The notes under the pieces were generated by a model, which was given only the letters and a program-made list of their open reading frames with translations, did no database searches and was not told the origin of the DNA. A stretch of 25,627 bases of DNA, from positions 1 to 25,627 of the forward strand of contig CAKQHU010000006.1 of NCBI GenBank assembly GCA_934234275.1. The letters are read 5' to 3'. The translations under genes and the position numbers were made by a program. Shown piece by piece: positions 6,128-15,900 of this stretch (within the stretch, counting starts at the first letter, position 1; each line of letters starts with the position of its first letter). Source of the DNA: an uncultured Phascolarctobacterium sp. (GTDB lineage: Bacteria > Bacillota > Negativicutes > Acidaminococcales > Acidaminococcaceae).

Positions 6128-7231
6128 CTAGCTCTCTTTTGCAGTCGGATGCAACCGCTCAGCGATAATTTTGTTAAACTGCTGCTGCCAGGAGGCCAGC
6201 ATAGAAGCCAAAGTGCCTTCATTTATAATCTCAGCTTCAACATTATATTGTTCTGCAATAGCCTGCAGCAGCTTCTGCCCTGCCAGCTGCATTTCCTTAG
6301 CGCTGATAAGCTCCCACAAATGCTGGTCCAACAGGTGCGCATAGAGCGAAGTATATACCAGCATTATATCTTCTTTAGCCAGCCTTTCGGCTGCCAGCAG
6401 ATATTCAGGCTTTACTACCGTAGCATCCTGCGCACTGTATGCCTGCCACATATCGCCCGGCTTGATGTCAAAGCGTTTGAGGCGGCGGAAAACGTCGTGC
6501 TGCTTTGCGGGAGTGAGGCCTGATTGCTTGGCGAGCGCTTTTTTAACTGCGTTCTTCACGGTCTTGCCGATAAGCTCGCCCAGCTTGGAGTGCTTGCCTG
6601 CTCCCTCCATGTACAGCTCGCTTGCACTGTTGGCGATTATAATCGTCTGGTCCGTGCCGGAGCCGGTAGCAATACCGTTGGAGTATTTGCTTCCCTCCAG
6701 CAGCTCCTGAATGGCGGCAGTCTTGGCCTCGGTGCAGGTCACCAGGGCGCGCGCCATTACGCCTTCCGGCATGTCGCAGTCCAACAGCAGCATAATATTG
6801 ATGGTACCGTACTTCACCGGCTTAGGCTGCGGCTTATAGTAATCCGCAGGGTCACCTGCGCGCCCGCCGTTTGTTTCAATGCCGCCGGTTACGATGGCGG
6901 TCACGGTAAGCTCCTTAAAGCTCATGGTTTCTATCACGGCATTTTCCATGCTTGCCGCCGTGCCCATACCACTCACCTTGTCCGGGTCCAGCGCCAGGCG
7001 CTTGGATACAAGGCGCATGTGCTCCACATAGGTGTCCGCCAGCATTTCGCAGGGCATGCCTGCTCCCTGCTTGGCATCATAATTATATACGGCAGCGTAA
7101 TCATCATGGTAGCCGCCGTTATAAAGCGAGGTACTTAAGATTTTGTGCGCTCCTGCAAAATAGATAACTATGCTTTTATCGTAAAAATAAACCTTATCTC
7201 CTGTCGACAAGGTACATAAATGTTCCGACAT
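6128..7231 (-). CDS. cbiZ: CbiZ-type adenosylcobinamide amidohydrolase with C-terminal extension
   Basis: CbiZ cleaves the aminopropanol side chain from adenosylcobinamide, or from pseudo-B12-type cobamides in some bacteria, giving adenosylcobyric acid that re-enters cobamide assembly. It is a salvage and remodelling enzyme of the cytoplasm. The 367-residue product shows the family pattern: ILSTSLYNGG (31-40), TAIVTGGIETNGGRAGDP (111-128), GTINIMLLLD (142-151), TEAKTAAIQEL (167-177) and YSNGIATGSGTDQ (183-195). Most CbiZ proteins end soon after this. Here about 130 further residues, mostly helical and rich in Leu/Ala/Gln, are added and have no domain I recognise. The ATG at 7229-7231 has GGAGG 6 nt upstream. 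It has its own promoter, and the TonB-receptor transcript ends just before it, which supports a corrinoid theme for the locus. Confidence 0.88.
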   Translation of the reverse strand: MSEHLCTLSTGDKVYFYDKSIVIYFAGAHKILSTSLYNGGYHDDYAAVYNYDAKQGAGMPCEMLADTYVEHMRLVSKRLALDPDKVSGMGTAASMENAVIETMSFKELTVTAIVTGGIETNGGRAGDPADYYKPQPKPVKYGTINIMLLLDCDMPEGVMARALVTCTEAKTAAIQELLEGSKYSNGIATGSGTDQTIIIANSASELYMEGAGKHSKLGELIGKTVKNAVKKALAKQSGLTPAKQHDVFRRLKRFDIKPGDMWQAYSAQDATVVKPEYLLAAERLAKEDIMLVYTSLYAHLLDQHLWELISAKEMQLAGQKLLQAIAEQYNVEAEIINEGTLASMLASWQQQFNKIIAERLHPTAKES

Positions 7232-7258
7232 AATCAGCCTCCTTTGATTTTTATTGTT

Positions 7259-7289
7259 ATTATAAGCTATATAGTAATAGTATGGTCAA
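7259..7289 (-). promoter_or_regulatory. Probable promoter of cbiZ
   Basis: On the minus strand TTGACC (7284-7289) and a perfect TATAAT (7259-7264) are 19 nt apart, slightly long. It follows the terminator of the upstream unit. The leader of about 20 nt is too short for a riboswitch of its own. Confidence 0.5.
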
Positions 7290-7303
7290 GAGAATTACAG
7301 GTG

Positions 7304-7345
7304 AAAACAGCTCCGAATGCACTGAGCATGCCGGAGCTGTTTTTT
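7304..7345. terminator. Terminator after the TonB-receptor gene
   Basis: The stem AAAACAGCTCCG (7304-7315) pairs with CGGAGCTGTTTT (7332-7343), with a further ATGC/GCAT inner stem. The T run is four on the minus strand and six on the plus strand. Because only minus-strand genes flank it, it most likely ends the autotransporter/receptor transcript before the cbiZ promoter. Confidence 0.7.
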
Positions 7346-7349
7346 ATAA

Positions 7350-7417
7350 GTTTTTTGAGGTTGCCGCAGCACTGCCATGGCAGCACCGCAGCTGAGTATG
7401 AAAAATATGAGAGAGCT
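7350..7417 (-). repeat. Conserved 3'-UTR element, copy A (after the TonB receptor)
   Basis: This aligns without gaps to 18882-18949 over at least the inner 57 nt, and 7394-7417 is identical to 18926-18949 (24 of 24). In minus-strand RNA, positions 7386-7369 fold as GUGCUG-CCAUGG-CAGUGC with two G-U pairs, where copy B has the all-Watson-Crick GCGCUG/CAGCGC. It sits between the stop codon and the terminator, as in copy B. Confidence 0.7.
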
Positions 7418-7427
7418 GAAATTAAAA

Positions 7428-9368
7428 TTAGAAGGTAACCTGCATACCAAGTACGAAGCTACGGCCCGGCATAGAATACCAGTCACCGGGACGGCCGGTT
7501 GCATAAATAACGTGGGTACGCTCGGAATACATCTTGTCAAACAGGTTGTTGACCTTAGCGTAGATATTGATATTCTTCGTAGGCGCATAGCTTGCACTCA
7601 TATTGAAGATAGCATAATCATCTGCCGGCCAGCCGTTCGGGTAATTCGGATTTACACGACGGAAGAAGTAGTAGCCGTCGAGGCCTGCCTTAACCTTGGC
7701 ATAGTCGTAGTATACGGCGAAGGTAGCCAGATCCTTCGGGGAATAGCCGTAGCTGTAGGTATCCTCATCTTCGTACTGATACAGATGTCCCCAGCCGAGG
7801 TTTGCATTCCAGTGCTCGCCCAGCTGTGTCATGAACTGTGCGTTCCAGCCACGCGACATGCCTTTGGTGTTAACATAGCCGGCAGCGGTAAGACCTATAC
7901 CGCGTTCGGTTTTGGTTTCAAACCAGTTAAAGGTGAAGATATTATAGTCATCAAAGCTCTTGCTGTAGCCGATGGTAGAGGTACGGCCGTAAGCAGGCTT
8001 TAAGGATGCGTTACCGTATTGTCTGTTGGTCAGCTGATACATGCTGGGCAGAATAAAGAAGTCGCTGCGTCCTGCATAAATGATATCCTTATCTGTAATA
8101 TCCCAGCTCAGCTTGTAGCTCTTGGAGGTGTGGCTTTCCAGGGTTGCACCGGTCTGACCGCTGTTGCTGGGGCGATCATAGCGCAGGCCGCCGGACAAGG
8201 TTACATGCGGAATAATCTTCCAGTCATCCTGCACATAGTAGGAGGTGTTCTTCATCTTGAAGTTCGCTGACTTACCGTTTGTGCCAACCAACGCTTTAGC
8301 AGCGTTGTCCTTGCCGTGAGCATAATCTACGCCGAAAACTACATTATGTCTGTTGGTGAGATATGTTACCTGATCACTGATAAAGTCATAGGTATAATCG
8401 GCATCGGCATTGAACAGGGTGTGATTGTTCTGCGCATACTTCCCTTCGGTGTTGCTACGGCGATAGGTAAAGCTGTTGCTCCACTTATCCGACAGTGTCA
8501 GATCATCCTTGAAGGTGATAGAGTCGTTTTTATAATCGCCCCTATAGTTGTTATGGTAAATATAATCATAACCGTTAAAATCGGATTTGGTTCTGTCATA
8601 GCTCAGGCTCAGCTTATGATCCGCGGTAATATCATAATTTACCTTCAGGCCGACGGATTTGCTGTCGATATCGCTCTGCCATTTTTTACCGGAGCCGTCC
8701 TTGAAGTCGCCGCTGTGCTTATCATCATAATAAACATGGTAGCCAACCTTGCCCTGGCGTCCCTGGGTATTCAGCTTATATTCTCTGGTGCTGAAGTTGC
8801 CGGCAGAAACATCAATGCTGGTTTTGTTGTCGTTAATTTTGCGGGTAATAATATTGATAACACCGCCCTTGGCACCGCTGCCGTAAAGCGTACCGGCACC
8901 GCCGCGCAGTACTTCGACGCGTTCGATATTATCCGTATTATTGGTTAACGCCGCAAAGAAGTAGCCGGAATCGCTGCCCTGGAATTCGTTCACACGCACA
9001 CCGTCAACCAGAACGACTACTTCCTTGCTGCCGTTGATGCGGATACCGCTCATGTTGGCGTTCATGCCGCCGTTGCCTCCGTAGTTCATGAACTGTACGC
9101 CGGGAACGGTACGCAGTACCTCTTCCACGCTGCTCATATGCATCTGCTCGATATCCTTACGCGTAATAACGCTGATATCAGCCTTAGCCTCGGTGATTTT
9201 TGTCGGGATACGGCTTGCGGTTACAACCATAGAGTCAAGCGTAAACTCCATAGTATCCGCATCTTCTGCTGCAGTATCGGCAGCAAAAGCATAACCGGCA
9301 AAGCTCATAGCCATTATGGAGCTTGCTGCTGCCAGGCAAAATTTCTTTTTATAAGAGTTTCTCATCAT
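7428..9368 (-). CDS. TonB-dependent outer-membrane receptor, BtuB/CirA-like; corrinoid uptake inferred
   Basis: This is a 646-residue gated porin that imports a scarce ligand into the periplasm using TonB-ExbBD energy. A signal peptide (1-30, ending AFAAD) is followed by a TonB-box region (EFTLDSMVVTASR, about 41-53), the plug domain (about 60-178, with VDGVRVNEFQG, VEVLRGGAGTLYGSGAKGGVINIITR) and a 22-strand-type barrel ending in aromatic F646, the BAM signal. BtuB and siderophore receptors share this architecture, so the sequence alone does not name the ligand. Context does: the gene is downstream of a cobalamin riboswitch in the same apparent transcription unit and next to cbiZ. The ATG at 9366-9368 (a second ATG follows directly) has AAGG 7-8 nt upstream and starts 27 nt after the YbjN-like gene. 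No TonB/Exb genes are in the window. Confidence 0.92.
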   Translation of the reverse strand: MMRNSYKKKFCLAAASSIMAMSFAGYAFAADTAAEDADTMEFTLDSMVVTASRIPTKITEAKADISVITRKDIEQMHMSSVEEVLRTVPGVQFMNYGGNGGMNANMSGIRINGSKEVVVLVDGVRVNEFQGSDSGYFFAALTNNTDNIERVEVLRGGAGTLYGSGAKGGVINIITRKINDNKTSIDVSAGNFSTREYKLNTQGRQGKVGYHVYYDDKHSGDFKDGSGKKWQSDIDSKSVGLKVNYDITADHKLSLSYDRTKSDFNGYDYIYHNNYRGDYKNDSITFKDDLTLSDKWSNSFTYRRSNTEGKYAQNNHTLFNADADYTYDFISDQVTYLTNRHNVVFGVDYAHGKDNAAKALVGTNGKSANFKMKNTSYYVQDDWKIIPHVTLSGGLRYDRPSNSGQTGATLESHTSKSYKLSWDITDKDIIYAGRSDFFILPSMYQLTNRQYGNASLKPAYGRTSTIGYSKSFDDYNIFTFNWFETKTERGIGLTAAGYVNTKGMSRGWNAQFMTQLGEHWNANLGWGHLYQYEDEDTYSYGYSPKDLATFAVYYDYAKVKAGLDGYYFFRRVNPNYPNGWPADDYAIFNMSASYAPTKNINIYAKVNNLFDKMYSERTHVIYATGRPGDWYSMPGRSFVLGMQVTF

Positions 9369-9395
9369 CGATATACCTTCTCAACAATCAAAAAA

Positions 9396-9881
9396 TTATT
9401 TGCTCCAGATTTTTTCCATCAGAGCGGAATAATGCGTATCCAGATGTGCTTTCAGCTGATCAACCAGGGCAAATACCAATGCCGGGTCGAATTTATCGTC
9501 GCCTGCGGGAATACTGAAGGTGAGGATTACATTGCCCTGCGGATTGATGCTGTATTTAAGCATATTGAATTCGTTGTTCAGCTCGTTCAGATAGCTTAAG
9601 GTTGCAGCCTTCTTTTCCTCGGTAAGAGTTACCAGATGTGCCTGCAGATAGGTATAAACAGAATTGTTTACCACGATAAACAGGGGCAAGGTCTGGCCTT
9701 CAACCAGCAGTCTGGTGTTGACGAGCAGGTTTGCCTCGTTAATCTGCAGATATTGCAGGCCGCTGATTTCATGTGCATCGGCAAATTCCTTTAAAGCGGT
9801 GAGCTTTTTCATTGCCAGGCTTTCTTCTGCCTTTTCTGCGGTTTCTTCCTTAACTTCTGTATCTTTAATTTCTTCAGCCAT
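9396..9881 (-). CDS. YbjN-like cytosolic protein, 161 aa, between two outer-membrane protein genes
   Basis: There is a Glu/Lys-rich first 25 residues, then an alpha/beta domain: helix (24-40), strands LQYLQINEANLLVNTRLLV (43-61) and LPLFIVVNNSVYTYLQAHL (65-83), strands around MLKYSINPQGNVILTFSIP (106-124), and a final amphipathic helix FDPALVFALVDQLKAHLDTHYSALMEKI (131-158). This order resembles YbjN-domain and type III chaperone-like folds. The call is from the pattern only and is tentative. No signal peptide is present, so it should be cytosolic. AGGAG lies 8 nt before the ATG (9879-9881). It follows the autotransporter by 71 nt and precedes the receptor by 27 nt, so it is probably cotranscribed under the riboswitch. 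A chaperone or regulator of these exported proteins is possible but unproven. Confidence 0.8.
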   Translation of the reverse strand: MAEEIKDTEVKEETAEKAEESLAMKKLTALKEFADAHEISGLQYLQINEANLLVNTRLLVEGQTLPLFIVVNNSVYTYLQAHLVTLTEEKKAATLSYLNELNNEFNMLKYSINPQGNVILTFSIPAGDDKFDPALVFALVDQLKAHLDTHYSALMEKIWSK

Positions 9882-9917
9882 TATTTCTTTCTCCTGTCAC
9901 TGCTTAGTTTTATGGTT

Positions 9918-9940
9918 GGCAGGGGCCTAGCGCCCCCGCC
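9918..9940 (-). other. GC-rich intercistronic hairpin after the first autotransporter
   Basis: GGCAGGGGC (9918-9926) pairs with GCCCCCGCC (9932-9940) around a 5-nt loop. The one mismatch becomes a G-U pair in minus-strand RNA. It starts 12 nt after the stop codon and lacks a U-tract, so it probably protects or partly attenuates the message rather than ending it. Confidence 0.55.
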
Positions 9941-9952
9941 TGTAAAATTATT

Positions 9953-12900
9953 TTAGAAAGTGAATCTCAAGCCTGCGTTAACCTTCCAATCCTGCTTGTA
10001 ATCACCGGTCAAGGTCTTGGTTACATCACCGTAGAAGGAAACTTTGTCGCTCAGGTCATAGGTACCGCCGACAGTCAGATCGCACCAGGTGCCGTCAAGG
10101 TTGAACTCTCTGGTCATGGTTGCGGAGCTGTCGCTGAAGTGAGTATCTACGTCACCGGCAAATTCATGGGACAGGCTCAGACGGGCAAAGTATCTGCCGT
10201 GCTCGCTTGCCTGGCCTGCTTCGATACCCAGTCTGCCCACAATGCTGGTGAAGGCATCCTGAGAAATGTGGCCTTCCAGAGTACCGGTGCTGTCAAAGTC
10301 GCAGCTGCCCAGTCTGCCGATGGTCAGCTGTGCCTGAGGCTCGAAGTAGCCTGCTGCTTCACTGCCGAAGCGTTTGCTGTACTGGCCGGAGAAGCTGAAG
10401 CCGTTAGCCTTGTAGTCACCCTTAACGGTTCTGCCGAGGATATCCTTGGTTTCGAAATCATTGGAAACTCTGCCAACCTTAGCGGTCAGGTCAATGAATT
10501 CGTTATCGCTGATTTCCTTAGTACCGTAGAGGCCCAAGGTGTAGGTCTTGGTATCGCCGCTGCCTGCATAGTAGGAATCATCGCCTGTCATGTAGTCAAA
10601 TGCTACACCGACATTCCAACCGTTGGCCAAGGTCTTGTCATAGCCAACCTGACCTGCCCAGTAGCTGTTCTTGAAGGAGGTATTGTTGCCGGTATATTTA
10701 TTCTGGCCGCCCCAGGTTCTTGCCCAAACGCCCTGGTTTTCTTCGCCGTATGCGCCGGCACGAGCTCTGTAGGTGTCGTTTGCAGCATTACGCCAGCCAA
10801 CCATACCGCTCATAAGAGCAGCACGGGTATCCTTACTTACCGCATCCTCGTCGTACAGCAGCTTAATGCTCTGCTCTGCGGAATCCAGCTTGTAGGAGCC
10901 GTTGTTGCCGTCCCATTCAATCTGGCCGCTCCAGCTTACGTTGGAACCGGTCAGGCCGCCGCCGAGCTGCAGCTCAGCCTTCAGGTTACCGGGGTTCTTT
11001 TCTGCATCCTTGTAGATGAGCTTGTTTGCCAAGCCCGTGAATGCATCCTCAACGGAATCCTTATCAAAGGTGTTAATGCCGTTGGAGCCGGTTGCCATGA
11101 TAACCTGGCTGCCTTCCTTAGCATTGTTGATTACAGTGTCGCCTGCTTTATAAACAATCTTCTTGTCGCCTGCTGCGCGGGTTTCTGCATCTTCGAATTC
11201 ATGGTCATAAATAACTCTGATGCTGCCAGACAGAGTGTCGATGGTCAGATTATTGCTGTCCTTCTGGTAAATTTGGCCTGCGTTATCAGCATTAGTGCCG
11301 CCAACCAGATTGGTAACAAAGCTGCCCTTGAACTGCTCGCCGCCCCATACGCTCGGCAGAACGCCCTGCTGCTCGTTGGTCCAGAGTGCGCCGTTCTGCA
11401 GCCACAGGTTAGCCGCGCCGGTAAAGGTCTTGCTGTCACCTCTTTGAGATACGGTTTTGCCGCCTTCGGGGAATTGGTTATATACAACGCCGGTCAGCTT
11501 GGAGTCCTTAGTGGTCAGGCCAACGTTAACCTCGGTTTCGGTGCAGCAATCTACATAGTTTACTGCGCCTACGGATACTACCACGTTACCGGTAATATCA
11601 ACCTTATTGTTGCCTGCGCCGATTACCTTGCCTGCTGCGTCCTTAACGGTATTCATGTTGATGGCACCGCAGGTTGCATAGATTGCGCTATAGCCATTCT
11701 TCTTATCGGTATCAACGATATTGATCTTGCCGCCGTTAACGTTAATGGTTGCACCGCCAATGTTAGCGAACAGGCCGTTGCCTACGCCGGAAATATCTAC
11801 ATTGCCGTTTACGTTAACAGTGCCGCCGGCTGCTCCGCCGTAGCCTGCATGTGCATAAATGCCTGCTGCGCCGTATTCGTTGAAGCCGCCGCGCTTGCCG
11901 TCTAGTACTACTTTCACGTCGCCGTTAACGGTGGTGCTGCCTGCATGGCTGTAAATGCCCATGGTGGAGTTATCACCCTTAACGTCAATATCTACGTTGC
12001 CATCAATGGTCAGATTACCATTGTACTGACGGATAGCCTGCGCGCCCTTGCCGCTCTTTTCGCTGTCCAGTTTGATAACCAGCTTGTCAGCCTTAATAGT
12101 GCTGTTTACATCTACATCCTGAGAAATACCTGCATTACCCTTGCTTGCTTCGGTTACGTTAACGGTCAGAGTTTTGCCGCTTGCCTCAACAGCAGTGTCC
12201 TTAACAAAGTCCATGCCCTTAGCGCCTTCGCCGCTTACATTGATTGCAGTATTCTCGGTAAATTTATAGGTGCCGTCCTTAACTACGCCGCCCATTACAT
12301 ATTCCAAATCCTTCAGTCTTTCGCCTGTCAGGGTGGAGTTAAAGGTCTTTGCAGTCTGGTTGTCCGGTTCATCGGCAAATTTGATGTTATCGGTGCCGCT
12401 GCCCTTACCGGTTTCTTCGCTGAAGCGGATATCGCCGGTTACCATGGTTACGCTGTCGCTGGTCAGACCGCCTGCCAGCTTCACATAACCGTTCAGATTA
12501 CGCTCGCTGCCGTTGGCAGTTGCATAATTCAAATAGGTCAGCTTGCCTGCCAAAGCATTCAAAGCTGCGCTGATATCGGTTACGCCCTGATTAGAGGTAA
12601 TCATATTAACAACAGAGCCTGCTTCCGCATGCTTGATAACAGTATCGCCTGCAGCATAGCTGGTGCCGTCACCGCCATGAGCATAGATGATGTTGCTAAC
12701 ACCGCTGTAATTATTAATAGTCAGGCTGTTGCTGTCATTTTGATAAATGTTGCCTGCAGCCTCGGCAGTTGCGCCGCCTGCCAGCTTGTTGACACGGCTG
12801 CCCTTAAACTGCTCGCCGCCCCATACGCTCGGCAGAACGCCCTGCTGCTCGTTGGTCCAGGTTGCACCGTTTTGCAGCCACAGGTTGGTAGCGCCGGTAA

Positions 12901-15900
12901 AGGTCTTGCTGTCACCCTTTTGAGATACGGTCTTGCCGCCTTCGGGGAACTGGTTATATACAACGCCGGTCAGCTGAGAGTCCTTAGTAGTCAGGCCAAC
13001 GTTAACCTCGGTTTCGGTGGAGCAATCTACATAGTTTACCGCACCTACGGAGGTAACAATGTTACCGGTAATATCAACCTTGTTATTGCCTGCGCCGGTC
13101 ACCTTACCATCTGCATTCTTCACAGTGTTTACATTAATTTTGCCGTTAGCTGAGTAAATTGCGCTGTAGCCGTTCTTCTTATCGGTATCAACGATATTGA
13201 TCTTGCCGCCGTTAACATTAATGGTTGCGCCACCGATGTTAGCAAACAGACCATTGCCTACGCCGGAGATATCTACATTGCCGTTGACGTTAATGGTGCC
13301 GCCAACTGCTCCGCCGTAGCCTGCATGTGCGTACAAACCGGCTGCGCCGTATTCGTTGAAGCCGCCGCGGTTGCCGTCCAGCACTACTTTAACATCACCG
13401 TTGATAGTGGTACTGCCTGCATGGCTGTATACGCCCATAGTAGAATTATCGCCCTTAACGTCAATATCTACATTGCCGTCAACAGTAAGATTACCCTTAG
13501 TCTGGCGAATACCCTGTGCACCCTGTCCGCTCTTTGTACTGTCGAGCTTAATAACCAGCTTGTCAGCCTTCACGGTGCTGTTTGCATCTATATCCTGTGC
13601 AATGCCTGCATTGCCCTTGCTGGCATCGGTTACATTAACGGTCAGAGTTTTGCCGGTTGCATCAACTGCGGTGCCCTTAGCAAAATTCATACCCTTAGCA
13701 CCTTCACCGCTTACGTTGATAGTGGTTGCTTCGGTAAATTTATAGCTGCCGTCCTTAATTACGCCGCCCAATACATATTCCAAATCCTTGTCCTTATCAC
13801 CGGTCAGGGTGGTGTTGAAGCTGGTGGAAACCTGATTCTCCGGAGCACTCGGAACGGTAATATGCTGAGCACCGCTGCCCTTGCCGTCAGCCTCGTTGAA
13901 GAGGATGTCGCCTACAGCCATGGTTACGCTGTCGCTGGTCAGACCACCGGCAATCTTCACCTTACCGTCAAGGTTTCTCTCGCCCTTTGCATAGTTGCTG
14001 TAAGTCAGCTTACCTGCCAATGCGTTCAGAGTATCGTTGATAGTTTCCGCATTGATGCTCAGGCCCTTGTTACTGGTAATCAGGTTAACAGCAGAGCCCT
14101 TTTCCGCATGTTTGATAACGGTATCACCTGCGTTGAAGGTTACGCCGTCGCCTGCATGCTCGTAGAAGATATTGGTGTTGCCGCTGTAATTATCAATGGT
14201 CAGCGCACCACTTTCCTTCTGGTAGATGTTGCCTGCAGCTTCTGCAGTTGCACCGCCGGTCAGCTTAGCAACACGGCTGCCGGTAAACTTCTCGCCCTGA
14301 TATACGTTGGCCAGAGTACCCTGCTGCTCGTTGGTCCAGGTTGCACCATTTTGCAACCACAGGTTTGCTTCGCCGGTAAACAGCTTCTTGTTGCCACCCT
14401 GAGAAGCTGTCTTGCCGCCTTCAGGGAATTCGTTATAAATAACACCGGTCAGTTGGGAATCTTTAGTGGTCAGGCCCAGGTTTACCAGAGAATATTCATA
14501 GCAGTCAACATAGTTTACTGCGCCTACGGATACTACCACGTTACCAGTAATATCAACCTTGTTATTGCCTGCGCCGATTACATTGCCCTTTTCATCCTTA
14601 ACGGTGTTCATGTTGATGGCACCGCAGGTGGAATAAATTGCGCTGTAACCGGTGTCGGTATTATCGTCCACAATATTAATTTTGCCGCCGTTGACGTTAA
14701 TGGTACCGCCGCCGATGTTGGCAAAGAGGCCGTTGCCTACGCCGGAAATATCTACATTACCGTTTACGTTAATAGTACCGCCAACTGCACCGCCGTAGTT
14801 TGCATGTGCATAAATACCTGCTGCACCGTATTCGGCAAAGCCGCCGTGGTTGCCGTCCAGCACTACCTTAACATTGCCGTTGATAGTGGTGCTGCCTGCA
14901 TGGCTGTATACGCCTACGGTATGTCTTTGGCCGGTAATATCAATATCTACATCACCGTCAATGGTCAGGTTGCCCTTATCCTGGTGAATTGCATGTGTTG
15001 TACCGCTTGCATCCTTGCTGTCAAGCTTAATAACAATCTTGTCGGCCTTCACATGGCTGTCAACTTTTGTATTTTGAGAAATACCTGCATTCAGTCTGGT
15101 GCCGTCGGTTACGTTGATGTTCAAGGTTTTGCCGCTTGCATCAACAACAGTACCATCGGCAAAGTCCATACCTCTAGCATCCTTGCCGTTTACATTGATA
15201 GTGGTATTTTCGGTAAATTTATAGCTGCCGTCCTTAACTACGCCGCCCAGTACATATTCCAGGTCATCCTCAGTATCACCGGTCAGAGTGCTGCTGAAGC
15301 TGGTAGCAACCTGATGGTCGGGAGCCTGAACATTAAGATTGGTTACGCCGGTGCCCTTGCCGTCAGAGCTGCCAAAGAGAATGTCACCAGCAGCTACAGT
15401 CAGGCTGTCGCTGGTGAGGCCGCCGGCAATCTTCACCTTGCCGTCAAGGTTTCTTTCGCCGTCTTTATAGTTGGTATAAGTCAGCTTGCCTGCCAAAGCG
15501 CTCAAAGTATCGTTGATAGTTTCCGCATTAATGCTCAGGCCCTTGCTGCTGGTAATCAGGTTTACTACGGAATCCTTTTCCGCATGCTTGATAATAGTAT
15601 CGCCTGCGTTGAAAGTTACGCCGTCACCTGTATGCTCATAGAAAATATTGGTGTTTCCGCTGTAATTATCAATAGTCAGCGCGTTGCTGTCCTTTTGATA
15701 GATATTGCCCGCAGCTGCAGCGGTCGCACCGCCGGCAAAGCTGGTTACCTGGCTGCCGTTGAATAAGGAATTGCCCTTCCAATCCTTTTCGGTAGAACCG
15801 TGTACTTCGTTGTTCCAGCTTGCACCGTTCTGCAGCCACATGTTAATCTGGCCGTTGCCGCTAGTCATATAGGTTACGCCCTCCAGAGCGGATTTATCCG

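Noticed and set aside
7232..7427. A second cobalamin riboswitch in front of cbiZ
   Set aside because: The gap is filled by the 3'-UTR element, a terminator and a promoter; no B12 box or CCGCNACUG core was found.
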